Shown here piece after piece: positions 43,607-53,059 of a stretch of DNA of 64,000 nt. The first letter of the stretch is position 1. Every line of letters begins with the position of its first letter. The translations under genes and the position numbers were made by a program. The stretch covers positions 1 through 64,000 of the forward strand of contig CAVRHH010000008.1 in the NCBI GenBank assembly GCA_963720945.1, in the 5' to 3' direction. This DNA is from Bog-532 sp963720945. Lineage in GTDB: Bacteria; Actinomycetota; Actinomycetes; Streptosporangiales; Streptosporangiaceae. The notes under the pieces were generated by a model. The model searched no databases, was not told the origin of the DNA, and saw only the letters and a program-made list of their open reading frames with translations.

Positions 43607-44557
43607 CTACCCAGCACGCCCGGCGGCGGCACCGTCCGGGATGGGCTGCGGCGCCGCCAGCTCGATCCCGGCGAACAGGTCGTCCTCACGGCCGTATGGA
43701 CCGTCCGGACCGCGATGGCCGGCCAGCAGCGCATAATACTCCACGCCGGAGGCCAGCTGCGCCACCGTGTTGGACAGGGCGAAGAACATGCCGTCCACGC
43801 TGATCTGGGTGGCGTGCGCCCGCATGGCGGCCAGCTTGGCGTCCAGATAGTCCGACGCGTCGATCTCGGCCGTCACCTGATCATCCGCCACGCCGTAGAC
43901 CAGATCCGCGGCCGACGTGGGCGCCGTGAAGCCGTCCGGCAGCCGCTCGGCCTGCAGGATCTCCATCTCCTCCTCCAGGAACGACTCCGGCGTCGTGCTC
44001 GCGTAGAACTTGCTGACCTGCCACGGCGCCGCCGGCCCGGCGTCCCCGAGGAGGACGCCCGCCGCGAGCTGGAACGCCCGCCAGGAGACACGGTGCGCCT
44101 GGATATGGTCCGGGTGGCCGTAGAACCCATTGTCGTCGTAGGTGACCATGACCTGCGGGCGGACCTCGCGGATGATGGCGGCCAGAGCGAGCGCCGCCTC
44201 CTCGGTGTCCGCCTGCCAGAAGGCGCGCGGGTCGTCGTTTGCCGGGGTGCCGATCATGCCGGAATCCCGCCAGCGGCCGGGGCCGCCCAGGAACCGGTGG
44301 TCGCTGACGCCGAGGGCCCGGCAGGCGGCGCTGAGCTCACCGATCCGGTAGCCGCCCAGCTGGTCGTCGCGGCCGGCGGCCAGGGCGGCCAGCCCGGGCG
44401 GGATGATCTCGCCCTGCTCGCCCAGCGTGCATGTCACCAGGGTGACGTGCGCGCCCTCGGCGGCGTACCTGGCCATGGTCGCGCCGGTGCCGATCGATTC
44501 GTCGTCCGGGTGCGCGTGCACGAACAGCAGCCGGCGACGTTCCAGCGATGAGGTCAC
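43607..44557 (-). CDS. mshB: N-acetyl-1-D-myo-inositol-2-amino-2-deoxy-alpha-D-glucopyranoside deacetylase
   Basis: MshB deacetylates GlcNAc-Ins to GlcN-Ins in mycothiol synthesis. The zinc motif AHPDDE lies at residues 15 to 20 (RRLLFVHAHPDDESIGTGAT), with the third ligand in NGFYGHPDHIQAHRV; CTLGEQGEIIPPGLAALAAG and GGPGRWRDSGMIGTPANDDP are typical of MshB rather than of the related Mca. At 316 residues the length is normal. GTG start; the intergenic region shared with the divergent prolyl oligopeptidase is only 39 bases. Its presence indicates that the host makes mycothiol. Confidence 0.93.
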   Translation of the reverse strand: MTSSLERRRLLFVHAHPDDESIGTGATMARYAAEGAHVTLVTCTLGEQGEIIPPGLAALAAGRDDQLGGYRIGELSAACRALGVSDHRFLGGPGRWRDSGMIGTPANDDPRAFWQADTEEAALALAAIIREVRPQVMVTYDDNGFYGHPDHIQAHRVSWRAFQLAAGVLLGDAGPAAPWQVSKFYASTTPESFLEEEMEILQAERLPDGFTAPTSAADLVYGVADDQVTAEIDASDYLDAKLAAMRAHATQISVDGMFFALSNTVAQLASGVEYYALLAGHRGPDGPYGREDDLFAGIELAAPQPIPDGAAAGRAG

Positions 44558-44596
44558 GACACGTCAGGGTAGCGGGGCCTGGCAGGATCTATTTCC

Positions 44597-46763
44597 ATGA
44601 CCGAAAGCTTCCCCCGGCAGCAGGCCCGAACCCGGCGATTCACCCTGGGCGTACCGCGCTCGTTCGCCATCTCCCCCGCCGGGGACCGGCTCCTGTTCCT
44701 GCGCAGCAGGACCGGCTCGGACCCGCTGACCTGCCTGTGGCTCTTTGACGTGGGCAGCGGCACCGAACGGCTGATCGCCGACCCGGCCGTGCTCGCCGCG
44801 GCCGGGGACGACGACCTGCCGCCGGAGGAGAAGAGGCGCCGGGAGCGAGTGCGCGAGCAGGCCGGCGGCATCGTGTCGTACGCGGTGGACGCGGCGCTGC
44901 GGACGGCCGTGTTCAGCCTGGCGGGCCGGGTTTTCGCGGTGGACCTGGAAGCCGGCGGCCCGGCGGCCCCGCGCGAGCTGCCGCTTCAGTCCCCGGCGCT
45001 GGACCCGCGGCCGGATCCGGCGGGACAGCGGGTGGCCTACGTGAGCGGCGGCGGCCTGCGCGTCGCGGCCCTGCGCGGCGAGGCGGGTGCGGACCGGGCG
45101 GTGGCCGGGCCCGGGGACAACCCGGGCGTCACCTACGGGCTGGCCGAATTCATCGCCGCCGAGGAGATGGACCGGTCCCGGGGGTACTGGTGGGCGCCGG
45201 ACGGTACCGCGCTGCTCGTCGCGCGGGTCGACGAGACGCCGGTCCAGCGCTGGTACATCTCCGATCCGGCCAATCCCGCCCGGCGCCCGGTGGAGGTCGC
45301 CTATCCGGCGGCGGGCACGCCCAACGCCGACGTGTCGCTGGTGCTGGCCGACCTGGCGGGCCTGGCACGCTCCGGTGGACTGGGACCGGGCGGCGTTCCC
45401 CTATCTCGTGACCGTGTGCTGGGACGACCGGGGCGGCGCGGATCCGCTGATCGTGGTGCAGAGCCGCGACCAGCGCCGGATGCAGATCCTGACCGCCGAC
45501 CGGGCCACCGGCGCGACGTCGCTGCTGCGGGAGGACACCGACCCGCACTGGACCAACATCGTCCTCGGCGTGCCCGCCTGGACGGCGGAGGGCCGGATCG
45601 TCTGGACCGTGACCGCCGACGACACCCGGCGGCTGGTCGTGGCCACCCCGGAGGAACTGTCCGGTGGCCGGGCCGGCCCGGTGACGCCGCCCGGCCTGCA
45701 GATCCGCGACATCCTCGGCGTGGACGGCAGCGACGTCCTGTTCACCGCATCGCAGGAGCCGACGGAGATCGGCCTGTGGAGTTACGGTCCCGGCGGCCTG
45801 ACCCCGGTGGCGGACGGCGCCGGGCTGTTCACCGGGCGGCGGGCCGGCGGCACGACGGTGGTCACCAGCCGGTCGCTGGACGAGGACGGGGTGGCCGTCC
45901 AGGTACTCCGCGCGAATACCGGTGCGCCCGCGGCGCGGATCGCCTCGCACGAGGAGACCCCGAACCTGCCGGTCCCGCGGCCCCGCATGCTGTGCCTCGG
46001 CCCGCGCGAGGCCCGCGCGGCGCTGCTGTTCCCGTCCTGGCACGAGCCAGGCTCCGGGCCGCTGCCGGTGCTGCTGGACCCGTACGGCGGCCCGCACGCC
46101 CAGCGGGTGCTCGCGGCCCGCGGCGCCTATCTCACCTCGCAATGGTTCGCCGAGCAGGGCTTCGCCGTGCTGATCGCGGACGGCCGGGGCACCCCGGGCC
46201 GCGGGCCGGCCTGGGACCGGGCGGTCGCCGGGAACTTCGCCGACCCGGTCCTGGAAGACCAGATCGACGCGCTGCACGCGGCGGCGGCCCAGTTCAGCGA
46301 TCTGGACCTGGCGCGCGTCGCGATCAGGGGCTGGTCGTTCGGCGGGTACCTGTCCGCACTGGCCGCGCTGCGCCGCCCCGACGTGTTCCACGCGGCGATC
46401 GCGGGCGCCCCGGTGACGGACCAGCGGCTGTACGACACGCACTACACCGAGCGGTACCTGGGCGACCCGGCCACCAGCCCCGGCGCCTACGACAATTGCT
46501 CCCCGGTCCGGGACGCGGAACGGCTGCGCCGCGGCCACGGCACGTTCCGGCCGATGATGATCATCCACGGGCTGGCCGACGACAACGTGGTGGCCGCGCA
46601 TACCCTGCGGCTGTCGTCCGCGCTGCTGGCCGCGGGCTATCCGCACACCGTCCTGCCGCTGTCCGGGGTGACCCACATGACCCCTCAGGAAGTCGTTGCG
46701 GAGAACCTGCTGCTGCTGCAGCGTGACTTCCTGCGCCAGGCCCTGGGCGAGGACCAGCCCTGA
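44597..46763 (+). CDS. Prolyl oligopeptidase (DPP-IV-like, S9), frameshifted
   Basis: The N-terminal beta-propeller half (RRFTLGVPRSFAISPAGDRL to GLAEFIAAEEMDRSRGYWWA) runs to about 45,365; the rest (VDWDRAAFPYLVTVCWDDRG onward) is one frame over. One base near 45,360 to 45,372, in a G/C-rich stretch, would join them into about 720 residues. The hydrolase domain is intact: LLDPYGGPHAQRVLAARGAY, the Ser in RGWSFGGYLSAL, Asp in IHGLADDNVVAAH and His in SGVTHMTPQE. No signal peptide. I read the break as a likely sequencing indel. Such enzymes trim proline-containing oligopeptides. Confidence 0.85.
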
Positions 46764-46850
46764 GGAATGTGAGGTCCCGCATAGGGCCGTTCGGCCCTAG
46801 GTGAGGACCAGCCCGGACATATATAAAGTCCCGCACGAGCCCGTTCGGCC
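46749..46850. repeat. Imperfect 48-bp direct repeat upstream of sdhC
   Basis: Two copies 54 bases apart (46,749 to 46,796 and 46,803 to 46,850). Each begins gaggaccagccc and ends with tcccgca then gccgttcggcc. The first copy overlaps the end of the oligopeptidase gene, the second lies about 180 bases before sdhC. The inner part (gtcccgcatagggccgttcg) looks like a paired-site regulator box. Confidence 0.7.
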
Positions 46851-47032
46851 AAAATCGCGCGCCCGGCCGGTGCGGACGGCAGTGTAGCAAGTGTCACAGG
46901 CGTGAACGGCAACCTGGGGCAGAATTTCGGGGTCTACTGGAATAAGTTCTTGAGCACACAACACCCGCGGGCGACGAGGCATGGCCAAAGCGGGCGCGAC
47001 CCCACAACGACAAGGCAATGAGGACGTCGAGG

Positions 47033-47839
47033 ATGACGCAAGCTTTGGACGCGCCGGCGAGAACGCGCGCGCAGATCCCGGAGAAAACACTTCGCAAGGA
47101 CCCTTGGTGGCGGCAGCCCGGCATCGTCCTCACGTTGCTCACCATCTGGGTCCTGTACGCGACCGTGCGGGTCTTCATGGGCGCCTACTACTGGGTACCG
47201 GCCTACCACTACCTGACCCCGTTCTACTCGCCGTGTGTCAGCGGCGAGTGCGTGCCCGGATCCAGCACTCTCGGCCACTGGTTCCCGGCGGTGCCGCCGA
47301 TCATCCCCTACGCGATCGTGTCGCTGGTGTTCGTGCTCGGCTTCCGGCTGACTTGCTACTACTACCGGCGCGCCTACTACCGGGCATTCTGGCGGGCGCC
47401 CGCCGCGTGCGCGGTGCGTGAGCCGCACCAGCAGTACACGGGCGAGACCAGGTTCCCGCTGATCATGCAGAACCTGCACCGCTACTTCTTCTACATCGTG
47501 CTCCTCATCTCGGTCCTCAACACCTACGACGCCATCAACGCCTTCCACGGCAAGAACGGCGGGGTTGGCTTCGGCCTGGGCACGCTGATCATCGTGGTGA
47601 ACGTGGTGCTGCTGTGGGCGTACACGCTGTCCTGCCACTCCTGCCGGCACATCACCGGCGGCCGGCTGAGGAACTTCTCCAAGCATCCGGCGCGATACTG
47701 GATATGGACGCAGATCTCCAAGCTCAACGCGCGGCACATGCAGCTCGCATGGACGACGCTCGGCACGCTCATGCTGACCGACCTGTACGTCATGCTCGTG
47801 GCCAGCGGCACCATCAGCGACCTGCGATTCTTCAACTGA
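47033..47839 (+). CDS. sdhC: Succinate dehydrogenase membrane anchor (Sdh1 type)
   Basis: A 268-residue membrane protein with five to six helices and several likely haem or quinone-site histidines (MQNLHRYFFYIVLLISVLN, LSCHSCRHITGG, NARHMQLAWTTLG). Its size and place, directly before flavoprotein and iron-sulphur genes with no separate sdhD, match the mycobacterial Sdh1 cluster (Rv0249c-0248c-0247c). It anchors the SdhAB heads and passes electrons to menaquinone. I choose ATG 47,033, with gagg nine bases upstream; an ATG at 47,018 is an alternative. Confidence 0.85.
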   Translation: MTQALDAPARTRAQIPEKTLRKDPWWRQPGIVLTLLTIWVLYATVRVFMGAYYWVPAYHYLTPFYSPCVSGECVPGSSTLGHWFPAVPPIIPYAIVSLVFVLGFRLTCYYYRRAYYRAFWRAPAACAVREPHQQYTGETRFPLIMQNLHRYFFYIVLLISVLNTYDAINAFHGKNGGVGFGLGTLIIVVNVVLLWAYTLSCHSCRHITGGRLRNFSKHPARYWIWTQISKLNARHMQLAWTTLGTLMLTDLYVMLVASGTISDLRFFN

Positions 47840-47852
47840 GGCGGCATCAGGC

Positions 47853-49774
47853 ATGACCGACATCGAGCGTTTTTCCTACGACGTCGTGGTGATCGGCGCG
47901 GGCGGCTCCGGGCTCCGGGCCGCGATCGAGGCCCGGCAGCGGGGCAAGAAGACCGCGATCATCTCCAAGTCGCTGTTCGGCAAGGCCCACACGGTCATGG
48001 CCGAGGGCGGCGCCGCCGCCGCGATGGGCAACGTCAACCCGCGCGATAACTGGCAGGTGCACTTCCGGGACACCATGCGCGGGGGCAAGCTCATCAACAA
48101 CTGGCGGATGGCCGAACTGCACGCCAAGGAGGCGCCCGACCGCATCTGGGAGCTCGAGGCCTGGGGCGCGCTGTTCGACCGCACCAAGGACGGCAAGATC
48201 AGCCAGCGGAACTTCGGCGGCCACGAGTACCCCCGGCTCGCGCACGTCGGCGACCGGACCGGCCTGGAGCTGATCCGCACGCTGCAGCAGAGGGTCGTCG
48301 CGCTGCAGCAGGAGGACGCCGTGTCCGAAGGCGACCCCGAGGCGATGATCAAGGTCTTCGCGGAGACCACGATCACCGAGCTGATCAAGGACGCGGACGG
48401 GCGGATCGCGGGCGCGTTCGGCTACGCCCGCGACACCGGGAAGTTCGTGTTCTTCGAAGCCCCGGCCGTGATCCTGGCCACCGGCGGCATCGGCAAGACG
48501 TTCAAGGTCACCTCCAACTCCTGGGAGTACACCGGCGACGGGCTCGCGCTGGCCCTGCTGGCCGGGGCGAACCTGCTGAACATGGAGTTCGTCCAGTTCC
48601 ACCCGACCGGCATGGTCTGGCCCATTTCGGTGCGCGGCCTGCTGGTGACCGAGTCGGTCCGCGGCGACGGCGGCGTGCTGCGCAACTCCGAGGGCAAGCG
48701 GTTCATGTTCGACTACGTGCCGGACGTGTTCCGCGCGCAGTACGCGGAGACCGAGGAGGAGGGCGACCGCTGGTACACCGACGCGGAGCACAACCGCCGT
48801 CCGCCCGAGCTGCTGCCCCGCGATGAGGTGGCCCGGTCCATCAACTCCGAGATCAAGGCCGGGCGCGGCTCACCGCACGGCGGCGTGTTCCTGGACGTGT
48901 CGACCCGGCTGCCCGCGGAGGAGATCCTGCGGAAGCTGCCGTCGATGCACCACCAGTTCCTGGAACTGGCGGGCGTCGACATCACCAAGGAGCCGATGGA
49001 GGTCGGCCCCACCTGCCACTACATGATGGGCGGCGTGGAGGTCGAGCCCGACACCGCGGCCACGGCCGTACCCGGCCTGTTCGCGGCGGGCGAGGTCGCG
49101 GGCGGTTTTCACGGGTCGAACCGGCTCGGCGGCAACTCGCTGTCCGATCTGCTCGTCTTCGGCCGGCGGCCGGCCTCGGCGCGGTGGACTACCTGGACGG
49201 GCTGCCCGCCCGCCCGCAGGTCCCGGCCGCAGACCTGGACGCCGCCGCCGCGGAGGCGGTCGCGCCGCTGGAGCGGCACGGCGGGGAGAACCCGTACGCG
49301 GTGCACGCCGACCTGCAGCAGACCATGAACGACCTGGTCGGGCTGATCCGGCGGGAATCGGAGATGACGACCGCCCTGAAGGAACTGGAGAAGTACCGGC
49401 AGCGCGTCAGCCAGGTCAGCTCCGAGGGCGGTAGGGGCTACAACCCCGGCTGGCACCTCGCGCTCGACCTGCGCAACATGCTCCTGGTCGCGGAGTGCGT
49501 GGGGATGGCGGCGCTGGAGCGGCAGGAGTCGCGCGGCGGCCATACCCGCGACGACTACCCGCAGATGTCGCCGGAATGGCGGAAGGTCAACCTGATCTGC
49601 TCGATGTCCGGCGATCACGTGGCCCTCTGGCGGCAGCCGGTGAAGCCGATGCGGCCGGACCTGCTGGAGCTGTTCGACCGCTCGGAGCTGAAGAAGTACC
49701 TGACCGAAGAGGAGCTCCCCGCGGAGGCCGCGGCCGCCGCTCCCGGGACGGCCACGCAAGAGGAGACGCACTGA
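47853..49774 (+). CDS. sdhA: Succinate dehydrogenase/fumarate reductase flavoprotein, frameshifted
   Basis: The FAD-binding start VVVIGAGGSGLRAAIEARQR, the flavin-attachment histidine region KAHTVMAEGGAAAAMGN, catalytic segments QFHPTGMVWP and GVEVEPDTAATAVPGLFAAG, and HGSNRLGGNSLSDLLVFG are intact. After FGRR at about 49,170 the frame breaks; the C-terminal part continues in another frame as AVDYLDGLPARPQVPAADLD to EELPAEAAAAAPG. Adding one base to cggcggccgg restores GRRAGLGAVDYL. Because the gene is central and otherwise perfect, I think the break is an assembly error. The restored protein has about 640 residues. It overlaps nothing and ends one base before sdhB. Confidence 0.9.
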
Positions 49775-49775
49775 C

Positions 49776-50567
49776 ATGGGTGACCAGGCAAACCTGCGCG
49801 TGTGGCGCGGTGACGCGGGCGCAGGAAAGCTCACCGACTACCAGGTGGAGGTCAACGAGGGCGAGGTGGTCCTCGACGTGCTGCACCGGCTGCAGGCCAC
49901 CCAGACCGGCGACCTGGCCATCCGGTGGAACTGCAAGGCCGGCAAGTGCGGCTCCTGCTCGATGGAGATCAACGGGCGGCCCCGGCTCGCGTGCATGACC
50001 CGGATGTCGACCTTCGAGCCGGACGAAGTCCTGACGATCACGCCGCTGCGGACCTTCCCGGTCATCCGGGACCTGGTCACCGACGTCTCGTTCAACTACA
50101 CGAAGGCCCGGCAGATCCCGTCGTTCTCGCCGGACCCGTCGATCAAGCCGGGCGAGTTCCGGATGATGCAGGTCGACGTGAACCGGTCGCAGGAGTTCCG
50201 CAAGTGCATCGAGTGCTACCTGTGCCAGAACGTCTGCCACGTGATCCGTGACCACCCGGAGAACGAGCGCCCGTTCGCCGGGCCGCGGTTCCTGATGCGG
50301 GTGGCCGAACTGGAGATGCACCCGGCCGACGAGGCGGACCGGCGCGAGATCGCGCAGGACGACTTCGGCCTCGGTTACTGCAACATCACCAAGTGCTGCA
50401 CTGAGGTGTGCCCCGAGCACATCAAGATCACCGACAACGCGCTGATCCCGATGAAGGAGCGCGTGGTCGGGCGCAAGTATGACCCGCTGGTCTGGCTCGG
50501 CTCCAAGATCACGCGTCGCCCGGCCCCGAAAGACACCCCCGAGGTCCCGAACACCGCCACGAAGTAG
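49776..50567 (+). CDS. sdhB: Succinate dehydrogenase iron-sulphur subunit
   Basis: A 263-residue subunit that carries electrons from SdhA to quinone. The 2Fe-2S domain has CKAGKCGSCSMEINGRPRLA; the C-terminal ferredoxin-like domain has CIECYLCQNVC and CNITKCCTEVCPEHIKITDN for the 4Fe-4S and 3Fe-4S centres. The start ATG is close behind the sdhA stop. The Sdh1-type cluster order C-A-B suggests a single transcript. Confidence 0.93.
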   Translation: MGDQANLRVWRGDAGAGKLTDYQVEVNEGEVVLDVLHRLQATQTGDLAIRWNCKAGKCGSCSMEINGRPRLACMTRMSTFEPDEVLTITPLRTFPVIRDLVTDVSFNYTKARQIPSFSPDPSIKPGEFRMMQVDVNRSQEFRKCIECYLCQNVCHVIRDHPENERPFAGPRFLMRVAELEMHPADEADRREIAQDDFGLGYCNITKCCTEVCPEHIKITDNALIPMKERVVGRKYDPLVWLGSKITRRPAPKDTPEVPNTATK

Positions 50568-50713
50568 TTCCTTACCCGTCATTCGCCGCCGGGCCGGCTC
50601 CCCAGGGGCCCGGCACGGCGGCGAAGCCGTCTCCGCGGCGGTGCCCGGTTGCGCAGCCGCCTCCCGCGCCCTCGCTTGCACGCAGCGGCGCCTTTCCCCA
50701 CACCCCGTTCGCG

Positions 50714-50793
50714 GCAGAGGCACCTCTGCCCACAACAGGACCCCCGCAGAGGCACCTCTGCCCACAACGGCACCCCCGCAGAGGCACCTCTGC
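50714..50793. repeat. Three 32-bp-spaced copies of a palindrome
   Basis: gcagagg-ca-cctctgc occurs perfectly at 50,714 to 50,729, 50,746 to 50,761 and 50,778 to 50,793. The spacing is exactly 32 bases, near three helical turns. Between copies are similar cccacaac-g-acccc linkers. They sit in the sdhB-uppP gap and could be a phased operator array or expanded repeat. Confidence 0.9.
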
Positions 50794-50850
50794 CCACAAT
50801 CCCGCCGGGCCAGGCCCGGGCGGGCACCCCCCTGGCCGCCACGATGGGAT

Positions 50851-50878
50851 CACCGTTGTCGCTCTGACGACAACGGTG
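50851..50878. terminator. Hairpin, possible sdh terminator
   Basis: Perfect 11-bp stem caccgttgtcg and cgacaacggtg around the 6-base loop ctctga, about 285 bases after sdhB. No T-tract. It may end the sdh transcript or sit in the uppP leader. Confidence 0.5.
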
Positions 50879-51186
50879 GCGCCATCGCTGCCCTGAGATC
50901 GGGCGCGGTAGGCACGAGGTGGGCGGCTGACCGGGGCGGCGGGTGACATCGATCCGGGCGGGCACTTGGCGGCGGGGCGGGCCGGGGGCGGACCTTTGGG
51001 CCGGATGTTTCCGGCGCGGGCGACGGCGATCTGCGGCACGGCCCGGTGCCTGCGAGCTGCCCCGGGTACTCTGTTGCTGCCCTGGCCCGGCGGGCCCGCA
51101 GCGTTGGCGGTGTCCGCCCGGGCCCGTTCGGCATGATCTCTTTTCGCCGGCTCCGAGCCGGCGTCCAGCGGGAGCGAAAGGCTGAC

Positions 51187-52398
51187 ATGGTCCCCCACCT
51201 GACCTATCCAGAGGCGCTGGTTGTCGGCCTGTTCCAGGGGGTGACCGAGCTGTTCCCGGTGTCCAGCCTGGGGCACAGCGTGCTGATCCCGGCGCTGATA
51301 GGGGGCAGCTGGGCACAGGACCTCAACGTCTCCCGGGCGAATTCGCCCTACCTGGCGTTCATCGTCGGGCTGCACGTCGCGACGGCGATCGCCATGATCA
51401 TTTATTTCTGGCGGGACTGGCTGCGGATCGCCGGCGGGTTCTTCACCTCGATCGCGCACCGGCGGATCGAGACCGCCGACCAGAAGCTCGCCTGGATGAT
51501 CATCTTCGCGACGATCCCGGTCGGCATCGTCGGCGCGCTGCTCCAGCACACGGTGCAGGACACGTTCGCCAAGCCCGTGCTGACCGGGATCTTCCTAGCC
51601 GTGAACGGCCTGATCCTGTTCGCCGGGGAACGGGTCCGGCGCCAGCAGGCGGCGGCGCCCACCGGGGCCAGGTCCAGCGGGGCCAGGTCCACCGGGGCCA
51701 GGTCCAGCGGGGCCAGGTCCAGCGGGGCCAGGTCCAGCGGGGCCAGGTCCCGCCTGGCGCCGTCCCGCCCGGCGCCGCCCCGGCCGCTGGTTGAGGAGAC
51801 CTGGGTGGCCGGCTCCAACCCGGCCAGGTCACGAGGGGACGCCGCGCTGCCGGGAGGACAGCCCCGGCCGGCCGGGTCCTACCGCGGTGACTGGGATGCC
51901 ACGGCAGCGGGAAGCGCACCCCGGACGCAGATCGCCGGGCGGCACTCCGCGGGCCAGCGTGCGGTCCGGCAGCAGGAAGTCAGCGAGGCCATCGAGGCCG
52001 ACGCCCGGCTGACCGAGGTCGGTTACCTGCGCGGGACGCTGCTGGGCTCCTTGCAGATCTTCGCGCTGCTGCCCGGGATCAGCCGCGACGGCGTGGTCAT
52101 GGTGGGCGGGATGTTCCGCGGGCTATCACGGCAGGACGCGGCGCGGTTCTCGTTCCTGCTGTCGGCACCGGTCATCCTCGCGGCCGGGGCGCTCAAGCTC
52201 GGCGAACTGACCGGCCCGGACGGCGCCGGCATCGGCGGGCAGGTGCTGGCCGGCAGCATCGCGTCCGGCGTCAGCGCGTACCTGGCCCTGCGCTTCCTGG
52301 TCCGCTACTTCCAGGACCAAAGCCGCACGCTGATGCCGTTCGCGATCTACTGCCTGGTGGTCGGCGCCGGCAGCGCCATCTACCTGTCCGTGCGCTGA
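51187..52398 (+). CDS. uppP: Undecaprenyl-diphosphatase with repeat-bearing loop insertion
   Basis: UppP (BacA) dephosphorylates undecaprenyl diphosphate to recycle the cell-wall lipid carrier. The first motif GLFQGVTELFPVSSLGHSVL (E21, H30) and the second motif LLPGISRDGVVMVGG (R300) are present, with about eight membrane helices. Between helices, residues about 150 to 275 are an unusually long insert, beginning with six tandem GARSS-type pentapeptides and continuing Pro/Arg/Gly-rich; most UppP proteins, of about 270 to 300 residues, lack it. The full length is 403. The ATG at 51,187 is chosen because homology starts there; an ORF reading continues upstream without family similarity. Confidence 0.9.
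   Translation: MVPHLTYPEALVVGLFQGVTELFPVSSLGHSVLIPALIGGSWAQDLNVSRANSPYLAFIVGLHVATAIAMIIYFWRDWLRIAGGFFTSIAHRRIETADQKLAWMIIFATIPVGIVGALLQHTVQDTFAKPVLTGIFLAVNGLILFAGERVRRQQAAAPTGARSSGARSTGARSSGARSSGARSSGARSRLAPSRPAPPRPLVEETWVAGSNPARSRGDAALPGGQPRPAGSYRGDWDATAAGSAPRTQIAGRHSAGQRAVRQQEVSEAIEADARLTEVGYLRGTLLGSLQIFALLPGISRDGVVMVGGMFRGLSRQDAARFSFLLSAPVILAAGALKLGELTGPDGAGIGGQVLAGSIASGVSAYLALRFLVRYFQDQSRTLMPFAIYCLVVGAGSAIYLSVR
51664..51753 (+). repeat. 15-bp tandem repeat inside uppP, six copies
   Basis: Six units of ggggccaggtccagc (units 2 and 6 differ at one or two bases) encode GARSS pentapeptides at residues 160 to 189 of UppP. All units keep frame. Likely polymorphic. Confidence 0.9.
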
Positions 52399-52422
52399 CC
52401 CGCGGGCCTGCCGCCGCCGCGG

Positions 52423-52659
52423 TCAGTGCCGGTGGCGGTGCCGCTCCTCGGCGTCTTCATGAGCCAGCTCGCGGTCATCCTGCCGTTGTTCCCGGAGTTC
52501 CTCGTCGTCTTCGTCAACGCGCAGGCGGCGCTCCAGCTGCTCGGCCCGGCGCTGTTCCTTCGGGGTCGCGTGACCCTCTTTCTCCTGCTCGCGCAGCGAT
52601 TTGAGCTCGCTTTCCAGGGCCTCATCGCGGGGCCGGGGCGGCTCGTAGGGATCGGGCAT
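52423..52659 (-). CDS. Small charged coiled-coil protein
   Basis: A 78-residue protein, PYEPPRPRDEALESELKSLR then EQEKEGHATPKEQRRAEQLE, ending in a His/Arg-rich tail. Almost entirely helical and highly charged, with a heptad-like pattern. The ATG at 52,659 is chosen because the protein-like sequence begins there. It converges with uppP. No domain recognised; similar small acidic coiled-coil proteins are common in actinomycetes. Confidence 0.6.
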   Translation of the reverse strand: MPDPYEPPRPRDEALESELKSLREQEKEGHATPKEQRRAEQLERRLRVDEDDEELREQRQDDRELAHEDAEERHRHRH

Positions 52660-52801
52660 GGAGGCCTCCGGGATGTGCGGCTGGGCGGGATGAACCGACG
52701 CTGGCAGGCTAACTGATCGCCGGCGTGTATCAGGCGGCCGGGCACGCCCTCCGTTTCGTGACGGATTTCTTTCCGTCCTTCCGGCGACAGGGGGCGTGCC
52801 G

Positions 52802-53059
52802 ATGGAAACCGATGCGACGTTCATGGACTGCCCGGCGTATCTGGACGGCCGGCCGCAGGCACGATGCGGCCTGCCCGCCGAGGTGGAGGGCCGCTGGGCC
52901 ACGGCCTCCACCGACGGGCCGCTGCCGAGCGTGAAGATCCGCTGCCCGCGGGGTCACTGGTTCAGTGGCCCGGTCGCGTCGCTGACCTGGGATGACGGCC
53001 GTCAGCGGGGTGGCCCCGCGTCGACGATCTCCAGCGAAAGCTCCAGCGGATCGAAGTGA
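52802..53059 (+). CDS. Small conserved actinobacterial protein
   Basis: An 85-residue protein with the segment FMDCPAYLDGRPQARCGLPA and IRCPRGHWFSGPVASLTWDD: two cysteine pairs (CPAYLD...C and CPRGHWF) suggest a zinc ribbon. I recognise relatives in other actinomycetes with the same CPAYLD and RCPxGHWF pattern; function unknown. An aggggg site precedes the ATG by about ten bases. Its last codons overlap the convergent luciferase-like gene, and the C-terminal 15 residues are not conserved-looking. Confidence 0.65.
   Translation: METDATFMDCPAYLDGRPQARCGLPAEVEGRWATASTDGPLPSVKIRCPRGHWFSGPVASLTWDDGRQRGGPASTISSESSSGSK

Larger units (their letters stand above)
50568..51186. other. Long intergenic region between sdhB and uppP
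   Basis: About 620 bases without a supported gene, containing three 32-bp spaced palindromes and a strong 11-bp hairpin (both listed separately). Frames on either strand show only low-complexity, repeat-driven translations. Confidence 0.5.

Noticed and set aside
49184..49774. Separate gene downstream of sdhA
   Set aside because: It is the C-terminal domain of SdhA in another frame and joins by one base.
50714..50793. CRISPR array
   Set aside because: Only three units, each 32-base period with near-identical linkers; there are no unique spacers and no cas genes.
50568..51549. Minus-strand frames over the sdhB-uppP gap
   Set aside because: The translations are built from the 32-bp repeats and from antisense uppP; no protein-like domain.
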